Shown: piece by piece, positions 1 through 12,308 of the stretch
How the letters are laid out: the number at the start of each line of letters is the position of its first letter
How positions within the stretch are numbered: position 1 is the stretch's first letter
NCBI RefSeq assembly: GCF_029227915.1
Contig: NC_079877.1
Span: 31,833,851-31,897,850 of the forward strand
DNA length: 64,000 nt
Reading direction: 5' to 3'
DNA from: Hydractinia symbiolongicarpus
Taxonomy: Eukaryota > Cnidaria > Hydrozoa > Anthoathecata > Hydractiniidae
Position numbers and translations under genes: made by a program
Notes under the pieces: generated by a model
Databases searched by the model: none
What the model saw: the letters and a program-made list of their open reading frames with translations, nothing else
Told to the model about the DNA's origin: nothing

Positions 1-1492
1 TAAGAAGAATGTTATTCCTTGGAGAACAATTGGCTCATTTTTCACATTTATAAGGTCACAGTCCAGAATCAGTTCAATTAACTCCCTCAGTCAATCGTTT
101 CACTGTTAAAAGCAATACAACTTAGTAATATTGGAAGAAAATCACTAAATACATGTTGGTACGAATATGTGACGCAACCGTTGTAACTCAAACGGATTGA
201 GACCGTTAGAAAGTCAATGAAATGTAGTTTTTGAAACTGTCTCTATTTCTTCAGCGCAAACTAACGGCTAGGATTGGTCCCACAGTAAAAAATGACTTAT
301 TTATCTTAATTTTTTAACAATGCGCTACCACAGAGCCTAATGTAATCGCTGAATTCCAGCAATCATGTCAAATTAAGAAGAATGTTATTCCTTGAAGACC
401 AATTGCCTCATTTATCACATTTATAAGGTCACAGTCCAGAATCAGTTTAATGAATTCCCACAGTCAATCGTTTCACTGTTAAAAGCAATACAACTTAGTA
501 ATATCGGAAGAAAATCACTAATTACATGTTGGTACGAATATGTGACGCAACCGTTGTAACTCAAACGGATTGACACCGTTAGAAAGTCAATTAAATGTAG
601 TTTTTGAAACTGTCTCTATTTCTTCAGCGCGAACTAACGGCTAGGATTGGTCCCACAGTAAAAAATGACTTATTTATCTTAATTTTTTAACAAAGCGCTA
701 CCACAGAGACTAATGTAATCGCTGTATTCCAGCAATCATGTCAAATTAAGAAGAATGTTATTCCTTGAAGACCAATTGGCTCATTTATCACATTTATAAG
801 GTCACAGTCCAGAATCAGTTTAATTAATTCCCACAGTCAATCGTTTCACTGTTAAAAGCAATACAACTTAGTAATGTCGGAAGAAAATCACTAAATACAT
901 GTTGGTGCGAATATGTGACGCAACCGTTGCAACTCAAACGGATTGACACCGTTAGAAAGTCAATGAAATGTAGCTTTTGAAACTGTCTCTATTTCTTCAG
1001 CGCGAAATAACGACTAGGATTCGTCCCACAGTAAAAAATGACTTATTTATCTTAATTTTTTAATAAAGCACTACCACAGAGCCCAGTGTAATCGCTGAGT
1101 TCCAGCAATCATGTCAAATTAAGAAAAAAGTTATTCCTTGGAGAACAATTGGCTCATTTATCACATTTATAAGGTCAAAGTCGAAAATCAGATCAGTTAA
1201 GTCCCACAGTCAAACGTTTTAGTGCTAAAAGTGATTCAACCTAGTAATATCCGAATACTATCGCTAAATTCATGTGGGGACGAATATGTGACGCAACCGT
1301 TGGAACTCAAACGGATTGATACCGTTAGAAAGTCAATGAAATATAGTTTTTGAAACTGTCGCTATTTCTTCAGCGCGAACTAACGACTAGGATTGGTCCC
1401 ACAGTAAAAAATGAGTTATTTATCTTAATTTTTTAACAAAGCGCTACCACAGAGCTTAATGTAATCGCTGTATTCCAGCAATCATGTTAAAT
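1..1492. repeat. Four monomers left of the first HOR
   Basis: Monomers start at 1, 374, 747 and 1120, each 373 bases. They resemble members of the adjacent 8-mer (for example the one at 1 resembles that at 4104), but not in its order, so they lie outside its periodicity. The pair 747-1492 is repeated as 1493-2238 with a 746-base period: the first members share a GTAATGTCGG variant and the second share GTCGAAAATCAG. Confidence 0.85.
374..746. repeat. Representative 373-bp monomer, with internal anatomy
   Basis: This copy shows the standard elements. TCCCACAG occurs at 456 and again at 651, 195 bases apart and 178 bases before its next occurrence at 829. A cluster of alternating pentamers lies at 551-555 (CCGTT), 564-568 (AACGG) and 576-580 (CCGTT), with TAACGG at 635-640. 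A CGCG step sits at about 628-631. A long A/T block runs about 659-690. The words AAAGC, TAATNTAATCG-like, CATG and TTA-AA-GTCA follow each TCCCACAG in the same order, suggesting an old internal duplication. A hand count gives about 71 C, 59 G and 12 CpG in 373 bases. No reading frame, promoter or RNA polymerase III box is convincing. Confidence 0.9.
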
Positions 1493-4475
1493 TATGAAGA
1501 ATGTTATTCCTTGAAGACCAATTGGCTCATTTATCACATTTATAAGGTCACAGTCCAGAATCAGTTTAATTAATTCCCACAGTCAATCGTTTCACTGTTA
1601 AAAGCAATACAACTTAGTAATGTCGGAAGAAAATCACTAAATACATGTTGGTGCGAATATATGACGCAACCGTTGCAACTCAAACGGATTGACACCGTTA
1701 GAAAGTCAATGAAATGTAGCTTTTGAAACTGTCTCTATTTCTTCAGCGCGAAATAACGACTAGGATTCGTCCCACAGTAAAAAATGACTTATTTATCTTA
1801 ATTTTTTAATAAAGCACTACCACAGAGCCCAGTGTAATCGCTGAGTTCCAGCAATCATGTCAAATTAAGAAGAAAGTTATTCCTTGGAGAACAATTGGCT
1901 CATTTATCACATTTATAAGGTCAAAGTCGAAAATCAGATCAGTTAAGTCCCACAGTCAAACGTTTCACTGCTAAAAGCGATTCAACCTAGTAATATCCGA
2001 ATACTATCGCTAAATTCATGTGGGGACGAATATGTGACGCAACCGTTGTAACTCAAACAGATTGACACCGTTAGAAAGTCAATGAAATGTAGTTTTTGAA
2101 ACTGTCTCTATTTCTTCAGCGCGAACTAACGACTAGGATTCGTCCCACAGTAAAAAATGACTTATTTATCTTAATTTTTTAATAAAGCGCTAGCACAGCG
2201 CCCAGTGTAATCGCTGAGTTCCAGCAATCATGTCAAATTAAGAAGAATTTTATTTCTTTTAGTCAAACTGGCTCATTTATCACATTAATAAGGTCAAAGT
2301 CCAAAATCAGTTCAATTAAGTCCCATAGTCAAGCGTTTCACTGTTAAAAGCGATGCAACCTAGTAATATCCTAATACTATCGCTAAATACATGTTGGTAT
2401 GAATATGTGACGCAACCGTTGTAACTCAAACAGATTTATACCGCTAGAAGGTCAATGAAATGTAGTTTTTGAAACTGTCTCTATTTCTTCAGCGCGAACT
2501 AACGGCTAGGATTGGTCCCACAATAAAAAATGACTTATTTATCTTAACTTTTTAACAAAGCGCTACCACAGGGCCTAGTGTACTCGCTGATTTCCAGCAA
2601 TCATGTCAAATTAAGAGGAATGTTATTCCTTGGGGAACAATTGCCTCATTTATCACATTAATAAGCTCACATTCCAGAATCAGTTCAATTAATTCCCACA
2701 GCCAATCGTTTCACTGTTAAAAGCAATACAACTTAGTGATATCGGAAGAAAATAACTAAATACATGTTGGTACGAATATGTGACGCAACCGTTGTAACTC
2801 AAACGGATTGACACCGTTAGAAAGTCAATGAAATATAGTTTTTGAAACTGTCTCTATTTCTTCAGCGCGAACTAACGACTAGGATTCGTCCCACAGTAAA
2901 ATATGACTTATTTATCTTAATTTTTTAATAAAGCGCCACCACAGCGCCCAGTGTAATCGCTGAGTTCCAGCAATCATGTCAAATTAAGAAGAATGTTATT
3001 CCTTGGAGAACAATTGGCTCATTTTTCACATTTATAAGGTCACAGTCCAGAATCAGTTCAATTAACTCCCTCAGTAAATCGTTTCAATGTTAACAGCAAT
3101 ACAACTTAGTAATATCGGAAGAAAATCACTAAATACATGTTGGTACGAATATGTGACGCAACCGTTGTAACACAAACGGATTGACACCGTTAGAAAATCA
3201 ATGAAATGTAGTTTTTGAAACTGTCTCTATTTCTTCAGCGCGAACTAACGGCTAGGATTGGTCCCACAATAAAAAATGACTTATTTATCTTAATTTTTTA
3301 ACAAAGCGCTACCACAGGGCCTAGTGAACTCGCTGATTTTCAGCAATCATGTCAAATTAAGAAGAATGTTATTCCTTGGTGAACAATTGCCTCATTTATC
3401 ACATTTATAAGGTCACAGTCCAGAATCAGTTTAATGAATTCCCACAGTCAATCGTTTCACTGTTAAAAGCAATACAACTTAGTAATATCGGAAGAAATTA
3501 ACTAAATACATATTGGTACGAATATGTGACGCAACCGTTGTAACTCAAACGGATTGACACCGTTAGAAAGTCAATGAAATCTAGTTTTTGAAACTGTCTC
3601 TATTTCTTCAGCGCAAACTAACGACTAGGATTCGTGCCACAGTAAGAAAAGAATTATTTATCTAAATTTTTAAATAAAGCGCTACCACAGAGCCTAATGT
3701 AATCGCTGAATTCCAGCAGTCATGTCAAATTAAGAAGAATGTTAATCCTTGAAGACCAATTGGCTCATTTATCACATTTATAAGGTCACAGTCCAGAATC
3801 AGTTTAATGAATTCCCACAGTCAATCGTTTCACTGTTAAAAGCAATACAACTTAGTAATATCGGAAGAAACTAACTAAATACATATTGGTACGAATATGT
3901 GACGCAACCGTTGTAACTCAAACGGATTGACACCGTTAGAAAGTCAATGAAATCTAGTTTTTGAAACTGTCTCTATTTCTTCAGCGCAAACTAACGACTA
4001 GGATTCCTCCCACAGTAAAAAATGACTTATTTATCTTAATTTTTTAATAAATCGCTACCACAGCGCCCCGTGTAATCGCTGAGTTCCAGCAATCATGTCA
4101 AATTAAAAAGAATGTTATTCCTTGGAGAACAATTGGCTCATTTTTCACATTTTTAAGGTCACAGTCCAGAATCAGTTCAATTAACTCCCTCAGTCAATCT
4201 TTCACTGTTAAAAGCAATACAACTTAGTAATATCGGAAGAAAATTACTAATTACATGTTGGTACGAATATGTGACGCAACCGTTGTAACTCAAACGGATT
4301 GACACCGTTAGAATGTCAATTAAATGTAGTTTTTGAAACTGTCTCTATTTCTTCAGCGCGAACTAACGGCTAGGATTGGTCCCACAGTAAAAAATGACTT
4401 ATCTATCTTAATTTTTTAACAAAGCGCTACCACAGAGCCTAATGTAATCGCTGTATTCCAGCAATCATGTCAAAT
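1493..4475. repeat. 8-mer higher-order repeat, copy 1 (2983 bp)
   Basis: Eight monomers start at 1493, 1866, 2239, 2612, 2985, 3358, 3731 and 4104; the last is 372 bases because of a one-base loss in the CAATCTTTC region. Diagnostic variants return exactly 2983 bases later: the TTTTAGTCAAACTGG type at 2239 and 5222, the TAAGAGG type at 2612 and 5595, and the one-base-shorter monomer at 4104 and 7087. The similarity to copy 2 begins roughly between 1200 and 1440, slightly before the phase mark. Confidence 0.9.
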
Positions 4476-7458
4476 TAAGAAGAATGTTATTCCTTGAAGA
4501 CCAATTGGCTCAATTATCACATTTATAAGGTCACAGTCCAGAATCAGTTTAATTAATTCCCACAGTCAATCGTTTCACTGTTAAAAGCAATACAACTTAG
4601 TAATGTCGGAAGAAAATCACTAAATACATGTTGGTGCGAATATGTGACGCAACCGCTGCAACTCAAACGGATTGACACCGTTAGAAAGTCAATGAAATGT
4701 AGCTTTTGAAACTGTCTCTATTTCTTCAGCGCGAAATAACGACTAGGATTCGTCCCACAGTAAAAAATGACTTATTTATCTTAATTTTTTAATAAAGCAC
4801 TACCACAGAGCCCAGTGTAATCGCTGAGTTCCAGCAATCATGTCAAATTAAGAAGAAAGTTATTCCTTGGAGAACAATTGGCTCATTTATCACATTTATA
4901 AGGTCAAAGTCGAAAATCAGATCAGTTAAGTCCCACAGTCAAACGTTTCACTGCTAAAAGCGATTCAACCTAGTAATATCCGAATACTATCGCTAAATTT
5001 ATGTGGGGACGAATATGTGACGCAACCGTTGGAACTCAAACGGACTGATACCGTTAGAAAGTCAATGAAATTTAGTTTTGGAAACTGTCGCTATTTCTTC
5101 AGCGCGCGAAAACGGCTATGATTGTTCCCACAGTAAAAAATGACTTATTTACTTAAATTTTTAAATGAAGCGCTACCACAGCGCCCGGTGCAATCGCTGA
5201 GTTCCAGCAATCATGTCAAATTAAGAAGAATTTTATTTCTTTTAGTCAAACTGGCTCATTTATCACATTGATAAGGTCAAAGTCCAAAATCAGTTCAATT
5301 AAGTTCCATAGTCAAGCGTTTCACTGTTAAAAGCGATGCAACCTAGTAATATCCTAATACTATCGCTAAATACATGTTGGTACGAATATGTGACGCAACC
5401 GTTGTAACTCAAACAGATTTATACCGCTAGAAAGTCAATGAAATGTAGTTTTTGAAACTGTCTCTATTTCTTCAGCGCGAACTAACGGCTAGGATTGGTC
5501 CCACAATAAAAAATGACTTATTTATCTTAACTTTTTAACAAAGCGCTACCACAGGGCCTAGTGTACTCGCTGATTTCCAGCAATCATGTCAAATTAAGAG
5601 GAATGTTATTCCTTGGGGAACAATTGCCTCATTTATCACATTAATAAGCTCACATTCCAGAATCAGTTCAATTAATTCCCACAGCCAATCGTTTCACTGT
5701 TAAAAGCAATACAACTTAGTGATATCGAAAGAAAATAACTAAATACATGTTGGTGCGAATATGTGACGCAACCGTTGCAACTCAAACGGATTGACACCGT
5801 TAGAAAGTCAATGAAATGTAGCTTTTGAAACTGTCTCTATTTCTTCAGCGCGAACTAACGACTAGGATTCGTCCCACAGTAAAATATGACTTATTTATCT
5901 TAATTTTTTAATAAAGCGCCACCACAGCGCCCAGTGTAATCGCTGAGTTCCAGCAATCATGTCAAATTAAGAAAAATGTTATTCCTTGGAGAACAATTGG
6001 CTCATTTTTCACATTTATAAGGTCACAGTCCAGAATCAGTTCAATTAACTCCCTCAGTAAATCGTTTCAATGTTAACAGCAATACAACTTAGTAATATCG
6101 GAAGAAAATCACTAAATACATGTTGGTACGAATATGTGACGCAACCGTTGTAACACAAACGGATTGACACCGTTAGAAAATCAATGAAATGTAGTTTTTG
6201 AAACTGTCTCTATTTCTTCAGCGCGAACTAACGGCTAGGATTGGTCCCACAATAAAAAATGACTTATTTATCTTAATTTTTTAACAAAGCGCTACCACAG
6301 GGCCTAGTGAACTCGCTGATTTTCAGCAATCATGTCAAATTAAGAAGAATGTTATTCCTTGGGGAACAATTGCCTCATTTATCACATTTATAAGGTCACA
6401 GTCCAGAATCAGTTTAATGAATTCCCACAGTCAATCGTTTCACTGTTAAAAGCAATACAACTTAGTAATATCGGAAGAAAATAACTAAATACATATTGGT
6501 ACGAATATGTGACGCAACCGTTGTAACTCAAACGGATTGACACCGTTAGAAAGTCAATGAAATCTAGTTTTTGAAACTGTCTCTATTTCTTCAGCGCAAA
6601 CTAACGACTAGGATTCGTGCCACAGTAAGAAAAGAATTATTTATCTAAATTTTTAAATAAAGCGCTACCACAGAGCCTAATGTAATCGCTGAATTCCAGC
6701 AGTCATGTCAAATTAAGAAGAATGTTAATCCTTGAAGACCAATCGGCTCATTTATCACATTTATAAGGTCACAGTCCAGAATCAGTTTAATGAATTCCCC
6801 CAGTCAATCGTTTCACTGTTAAAAGCAATACAACTTAGTAATATCGGAAGAAACTAACTAAATACATATTGGTACGAATATGTGACGCAACCGTTGTAAC
6901 TCAAACGGATTGACACCGTTAGAAAGTCAATGAAATCTAGTTTTTGAAACTGTCTCTATTTCTTCAGCGCAAACTAACGACTAGGATTCGTCCCACAGTA
7001 AAAAATGACTTATTTATCTTAATTTTTTAATAAATCGCTACCACAGTGCCCCGTGTAATCGCTGAGTTCCAGCAATCATGTCAAATCAAGAAGAATGTTA
7101 TTCCTTGGAGAACAATTGGCTCATTTTTCACATTTTTAAGGTCACAGTCCAGAATCAGTTCAATTAACTCCCTCAGTCAATCTTTCACTGTTAAAAGCAA
7201 TACAACTTAGTAATATCGGAAGAAAATTACTAATTACATGTTGGTACGAATATGTGACGCAACCGTTGTAACTCAAACGGATTGACACCGTTAGAATGTC
7301 AATTAAATGTAGTTTTTGAAACTGTCTCTATTTCTTCAGCGCGAACTAACGGCTAGGATTGGTCCCACAGTAAAAAATGACTTATTTATCTTAATTTTTT
7401 AACAAAGCGCTACCACAGAGCCTAATGTAATCGCTGTATTCCAGCAATCATGTCAAAT
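4476..7458. repeat. 8-mer higher-order repeat, copy 2 (2983 bp)
   Basis: Monomers start at 4476, 4849, 5222, 5595, 5968, 6341, 6714 and 7087, matching copy 1 one to one. Differences are scattered single substitutions, with an apparent patch around 5745-5830 where variants typical of the 747/1493 type (TTGGTGCGAA, TTGCAACTC) replace those of the corresponding copy 1 monomer. That patch looks like gene conversion or a short exchange. Confidence 0.9.
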
Positions 7459-8480
7459 TAAGAAGAATGTTATTCCTTGAAGACCAATTGGCTCATTTGT
7501 CACATTTATAAGGTCACAGTCCAGAATCAGTTTAATTAATTCCCACAGTCAATCGTTTCACTGTTAAAAGCAATACAACTTAGTAATGTCGGAAGAAAAT
7601 CACTAAATACATGTTGGTGCGAATATGTGACGCAACCGTTGCAACTCAAACGGATTGACACCGTTAGAAAGTCAATGAAATGTAGCTTTTGAAACTGTCT
7701 CTATTTCTTCAGCGCGAAATAACGACTAGGATTCGTCCCACAGTAAAAAATGACTTATTTATCTTAATTTTTTAATAAAGCACTACCACAGAGCCCAGTG
7801 TAATCGCTGAGTTCCAGCAATCATGTCAAATTAAGAAGAAAGTTATTCCTTGGAGAACAATTGGCTCATTTATCACATTTATAAGGTCAAAGTCGAAAAT
7901 CAGATCAGTTAACTCCCACAGTCAAACGTTTCACTGCTAAAAGCGATTCAACCTAGTAATATCCGAATACTATCGCTAAATTTATGTGGGGACGAATATG
8001 TGACGCAACCGTTGGAACTCAAACGGACTGATACCGTTAGAAAGTCAATGAAATTTAGTTTTTGAAACTGTCGCTATTTCTTCAGCGCGCGAAAACGGCT
8101 ATGATTGTTCCCACAGTAAAAAATGACTCATTTACTTAAATTTTTAAATGAAGCGCTACCACAGCGCCCGGTGCAATCGCTGAGTTCCAGCAATCATGTC
8201 AAATTAAGAAGAATTTTATTTCTTTTAGTCAAACTGGCTCATTTATCACATTAATAAGGTCAAAGTCCAAAATCAGTTCAATTAAGTCCCATAGTCAAGC
8301 GTTTCACTGTTAAAAGCGATGCAACCTAGTAATATCCTAATACTATCGCTAAATACATGTTGGTATGAATATGTGACGCAACCGTTGTAACTCAAACAGA
8401 TTTATACCGCTAGAAAGTCAATGAAATGTAGTTTTTGAAACTGTCTCTATTCCTTCAGCGCGAACTAACGGCTAGGATTG
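7459..8480. repeat. 8-mer higher-order repeat, partial copy 3
   Basis: Monomers at 7459, 7832 and most of 8205 match 4476, 4849 and 5222. After about 8480 the sequence switches to a different monomer type (GAAATCATGTCG at 8565-8576, where the 8-mer has a different 3' end), so the copy is truncated after about 2.7 monomers. Confidence 0.85.
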
Positions 8481-8577
8481 GTCCCACAGTAAAAAATGAA
8501 TTATTTATCTTAATTTTTTAACAAAGCGCTACCACAGAGCCTAATGTAATCGCTGATTTCCAGAAATCATGTCGAAT

Positions 8578-10070
8578 TAAGAAGAATGTTATTCCTTGGA
8601 GACCAATTGCCTCATTTATCACATTAATAAGGTCACATTCCAGAATCAGTTCAATTAATTCCCACAGCCAATCGTTTCACTGTTAAAAGCAATACAACTT
8701 AGTAATATCCGAAGAAAATATCTAAATACATGTTTGTACGAATATGTGACGCAACCGTTGTAACTCAAACGGATTGACACCGTTAGAATGACAATGAAAT
8801 GTAGTTTTTGAAACTGTCTCTATTTCTTCAGCGCGAACTAACGGCTAGGATTGGTCCCACAGTAAAAAATGACTTATTTATCTTAATTTTTTAACGAAGC
8901 GCTACCACAGAGACTAATGTAATCGCTGAATTCCAGCAATTATGTCAAATTAAGAAGAATGTTATTTCCTGTAGTCAAACTGGCTCATTTATCACATTTA
9001 TAAGGTCAAAGTCCAAAATCAGTTCAGTTAAGTCCCACAGTCAAACGTTTCACTGCTAAAAGCGATTCAACCTAGTAATATCCGAATACTATCGCTAAAT
9101 ACATGTGGGGATGAATATGTGACGCAACCGTTGGAACTCAAACGGATTGATACCGTTAGAAAGTCAATGAAATGTAGTTTTTTGAAACTGTCGCTATTTC
9201 TTCAGCGCGCGAAAACGGCTATGATTGTTCCCACAGTAAAAAATGACTTATTTACTTAAATTTTTAAATTAAGCGCTACCACAGCGCGCAGTGTAATCGC
9301 TGAGTTCTGGCAATCATGTCAAATTAAGAAGAATGTTATTCCTTGGAGACCAATTGGCTCATTTATCACATTAATAAGGTCACAGTCCAGAATCAGTTCA
9401 ATTAATTCCCGCAGTCAATCGTTTCACTGTTAAAAGCAATACAACTTAGTAATATCGGAAGAAAATAACTAAATACATGTTGGTACGAATATGTGACGCA
9501 ACCGTTGTAACTCAAACGGATTGACACCGTTAGAAAGTCAATGAAATCTAGTTTTTGAAACTGTCTCTATTTCTTCAGCGCGAACTAACGACTAGGATTC
9601 GTCCCACAGTAAAAAATGACTTATTTATCTTAATTTTTTAATAAAGCGCTACCAGAGCGCCCAGTGTAATCGCTGAGTTCCAGCAATCATGTCAAATTAA
9701 GAAGAATGTTATTCCTTGGGGAACAATTGGCTCATTTTTCACATTTATAAGGTCACAGTCCAGAATCAGTTCAATTAACTCCCTCAGTCAATCGTTTTAC
9801 TGTTAAAAGCAATACAACTTAGTAATATCGGAAGAAAATCACTAAATACATGTTGGTACGAATATGTGACGCAACCGTTGTAACTCAAACGGATTGACAC
9901 CGTTAGAAAGTCAATGAAATGTAGTTTTTGAAACTGTCTCTATTTCTTCAGCGCGAACTAACGGCTAGGATTGGTCCCACAGTAAAAAATGAGTTATTTA
10001 TCTTAAATTTTTAACAAAGCGCTACCACAGAGCCTAATGTAATCGCTGATTTCCAGAAATCATGTCGAAT
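8578..10070. repeat. 4-mer module A-B-C-E (1493 bp)
   Basis: The module has four monomer types. A (8578): TTGGAGACCAATTGCC with CACATTCC. B (8951): TTTCCTGTAGTCAAACTGG. C (9325): TTCTGGCAATC before the start, then CACAGTCC. E (9698): CTCATTTTTCAC. The first three types return in the same order at 10071, 10444 and 10817, a 1493-base offset. The monomer at 8951 is 374 bases because of an extra T in the GTTTTTTGAA run near 9180. Confidence 0.8.
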
Positions 10071-12308
10071 TAAGAAGAATGTTATTCCTTGGAGACCAAT
10101 TGCCTCATTTATCACATTAATAAGGTCACATTCCAGAATCAGTTCAATTAATTCCCACAGCCAATCGTTTCACTGTTAAAAGCAATGCAACTTAGTAATA
10201 TCCGAAGAGAATATCTAAATACATGTTTGTACGAATATGTGACGCAACCGTTGTGTCTCAAAGGGAATAACACCGTTAGAATGTCAATGAAATGTAGTTT
10301 TTGAAACTGTCTCTATTTCTTCAGCGCGAACTAACGGCTAGGATTGGTCCCACAGTAAAAAATGACTTATCTATCTTAATTTTTTAACGAAGCGCTACCA
10401 CAGAGCCTAATGTAATCGCTGAATTCCAGCAATCATGTCAAATTAAGAAGAATGTTATTTCCTGTAGTCAAACTGGCTCATTTATCACATTTATAAGGTC
10501 AAAGTCCAAAATCAGTTCAGTTAAGTCCCACAGTCAAACGTTTCACTGCTAAAAGCGATTCAACCTAGTAATATCCGAATACTATCGCTAAATACATGTG
10601 GTGATGAATATGTGACGCAACCGTTGGAACTCAAACGGATTGATACCGTTAGAAAGTCAATGAAATGTAGTTTTTGAAACTGTCGCTATTTCTTCAGCGC
10701 GCGCAAACGGCTATGATTGTTCCCACAGTAAAAAATGACTTATTTACTTAAATTTTTAAATGAAGCGCTACCACAGCGCGCAGTGTAATCGCTGAGTTCT
10801 GGCAATCATGTCAAATTAAGAAGAATGTTATTCCTTGGAGACTAATTGGCTCATTTATCACATTAATAAGGTCACAGTCCAGAATCAGTTCAATTAATTC
10901 CCACAGTCAATCGTTTCACTGTTAAAAGCAATACAACTTAGTAATATCGGAAGAAAATAACTAAATACATGTTGGTACGAATATGTGACGCAACCGTTGT
11001 AACTCAAACGGATTGACACCGTTAGAATGTCAATGAAATCTAATTTTTGAAACTGTCTCTATTTTTTCAGCGCGAACTAACGACTAGGATTCGTCCCACC
11101 GTAAAAAATGACTTATTTATCTTAATTTTTTAATAAAGCGCTACCAGAGCGCCCAGTGTAATCGCTGAATTCCAGCAATCATGTCAAATTAAGAAGAATG
11201 TTATTTCCTGTAGTCAAACTGGCTCATTTATCACATTTATAAGGTCAAAGTCCAATATCAGTTCAGTTAAGTCCCACAGTCAAACGTTTCACTGCTAAAA
11301 GCGATTCAACCTAGTAATATCCGAATACTATCGCTAAATACATGTGGTGATGAATATGTGACGCAACCGTTGGAACTCAAACGGATTGATACCGTTAGAA
11401 AGTCAATGAAATGTAGTTTTTGAAACTGTCGCTATTTCTTCAGCGCGCGCAAACGGCTATGATTGTTCCCACAGTAAAAAATGACTTATTTACTTAAATT
11501 TTTAAATGAAGCGCTACCACAGCGCGCAGTGTAATCGCTGAGTTCTGGCAATCATGTCAAATTAAGAAGAATGTTATTCCTTGGAGACTAATTGGCTCAT
11601 TTATCACATTAATAAGGTCACAGTCCAGAATCAGTTCAATTAATTCCCACAGTCAATCGTTTCACTGTTAAAAGCAATACAACTTAGTAATATCGGAAGA
11701 AAATAACTAAATACATGTTGGTACGAATATGTGACGCAACCGTTGTAACTCAAACGGATTGACACCGTTAGAATGTCAATGAAATCTAGTTTTTGAAACT
11801 GTCTCTATTTCTTCAGCGCGAACTAACGACTAGGATTCGTCCAACCGTAAAAAATGACTTATTTATCTTAATTTTTTAATAAAGCGCTACCAGAGCGCCC
11901 AGTGTAATCGCTGAGTTCCAGCAATCATGTCAAATTAAGAAGAATGTTATTCCATGGAGACCAATTACCTCATTTATCACATTAATAAGGTCACATTCCA
12001 AAATCAGTTCAATTAATTCCCACAGCCAATCGTTTCACTGTTAAAAGCAATACAACTTAGTAATATCGGAAGAAAATATCTAAACACATGTTTGTACGAA
12101 TATGTGATGCAACCGTTGCAACTCAAACGGATTGACACCGTTAGAAAGTCAATAAAATGTAATTTTTGAAACTGTCTCTATTTCTTCAGCGCGAACTAAC
12201 GGCTAGGATTGGTCCCACAGTAAAAAATGACTTAGTTATCTTAATTTTTTAACAAAGCGCTACCACAGAGCCTAATGTAATCGCTGATTTCCAGAAATCA
12301 TGTCGAAT
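10071..12308. repeat. 6-mer higher-order repeat A-B-C-B-C-D, copy 1 (2238 bp)
   Basis: Monomers start at 10071 (A), 10444 (B), 10817 (C), 11190 (B), 11563 (C) and 11936 (D, marked by TTCCATGGAG). The B-C pair is itself a 746-base tandem doublet. The same six types recur in order at 12309-14546. Monomer A here carries private changes at about 10254-10270 (TTGTGTCTCAAAGGG). Confidence 0.85.

Noticed and set aside
540-556. TGACGCAA / TGATGCAA as an ATF4-C/EBP-type site
   Set aside because: An eight-base match in a repeat is expected by chance and nothing around it supports regulation.
640-660. RNA polymerase III B box (GGATTGGTCCC / GGATTCGTCCC)
   Set aside because: Only loosely similar to GWTCRANNC, with no A box at suitable distance and no tRNA-like fold, so a SINE origin is not supported.
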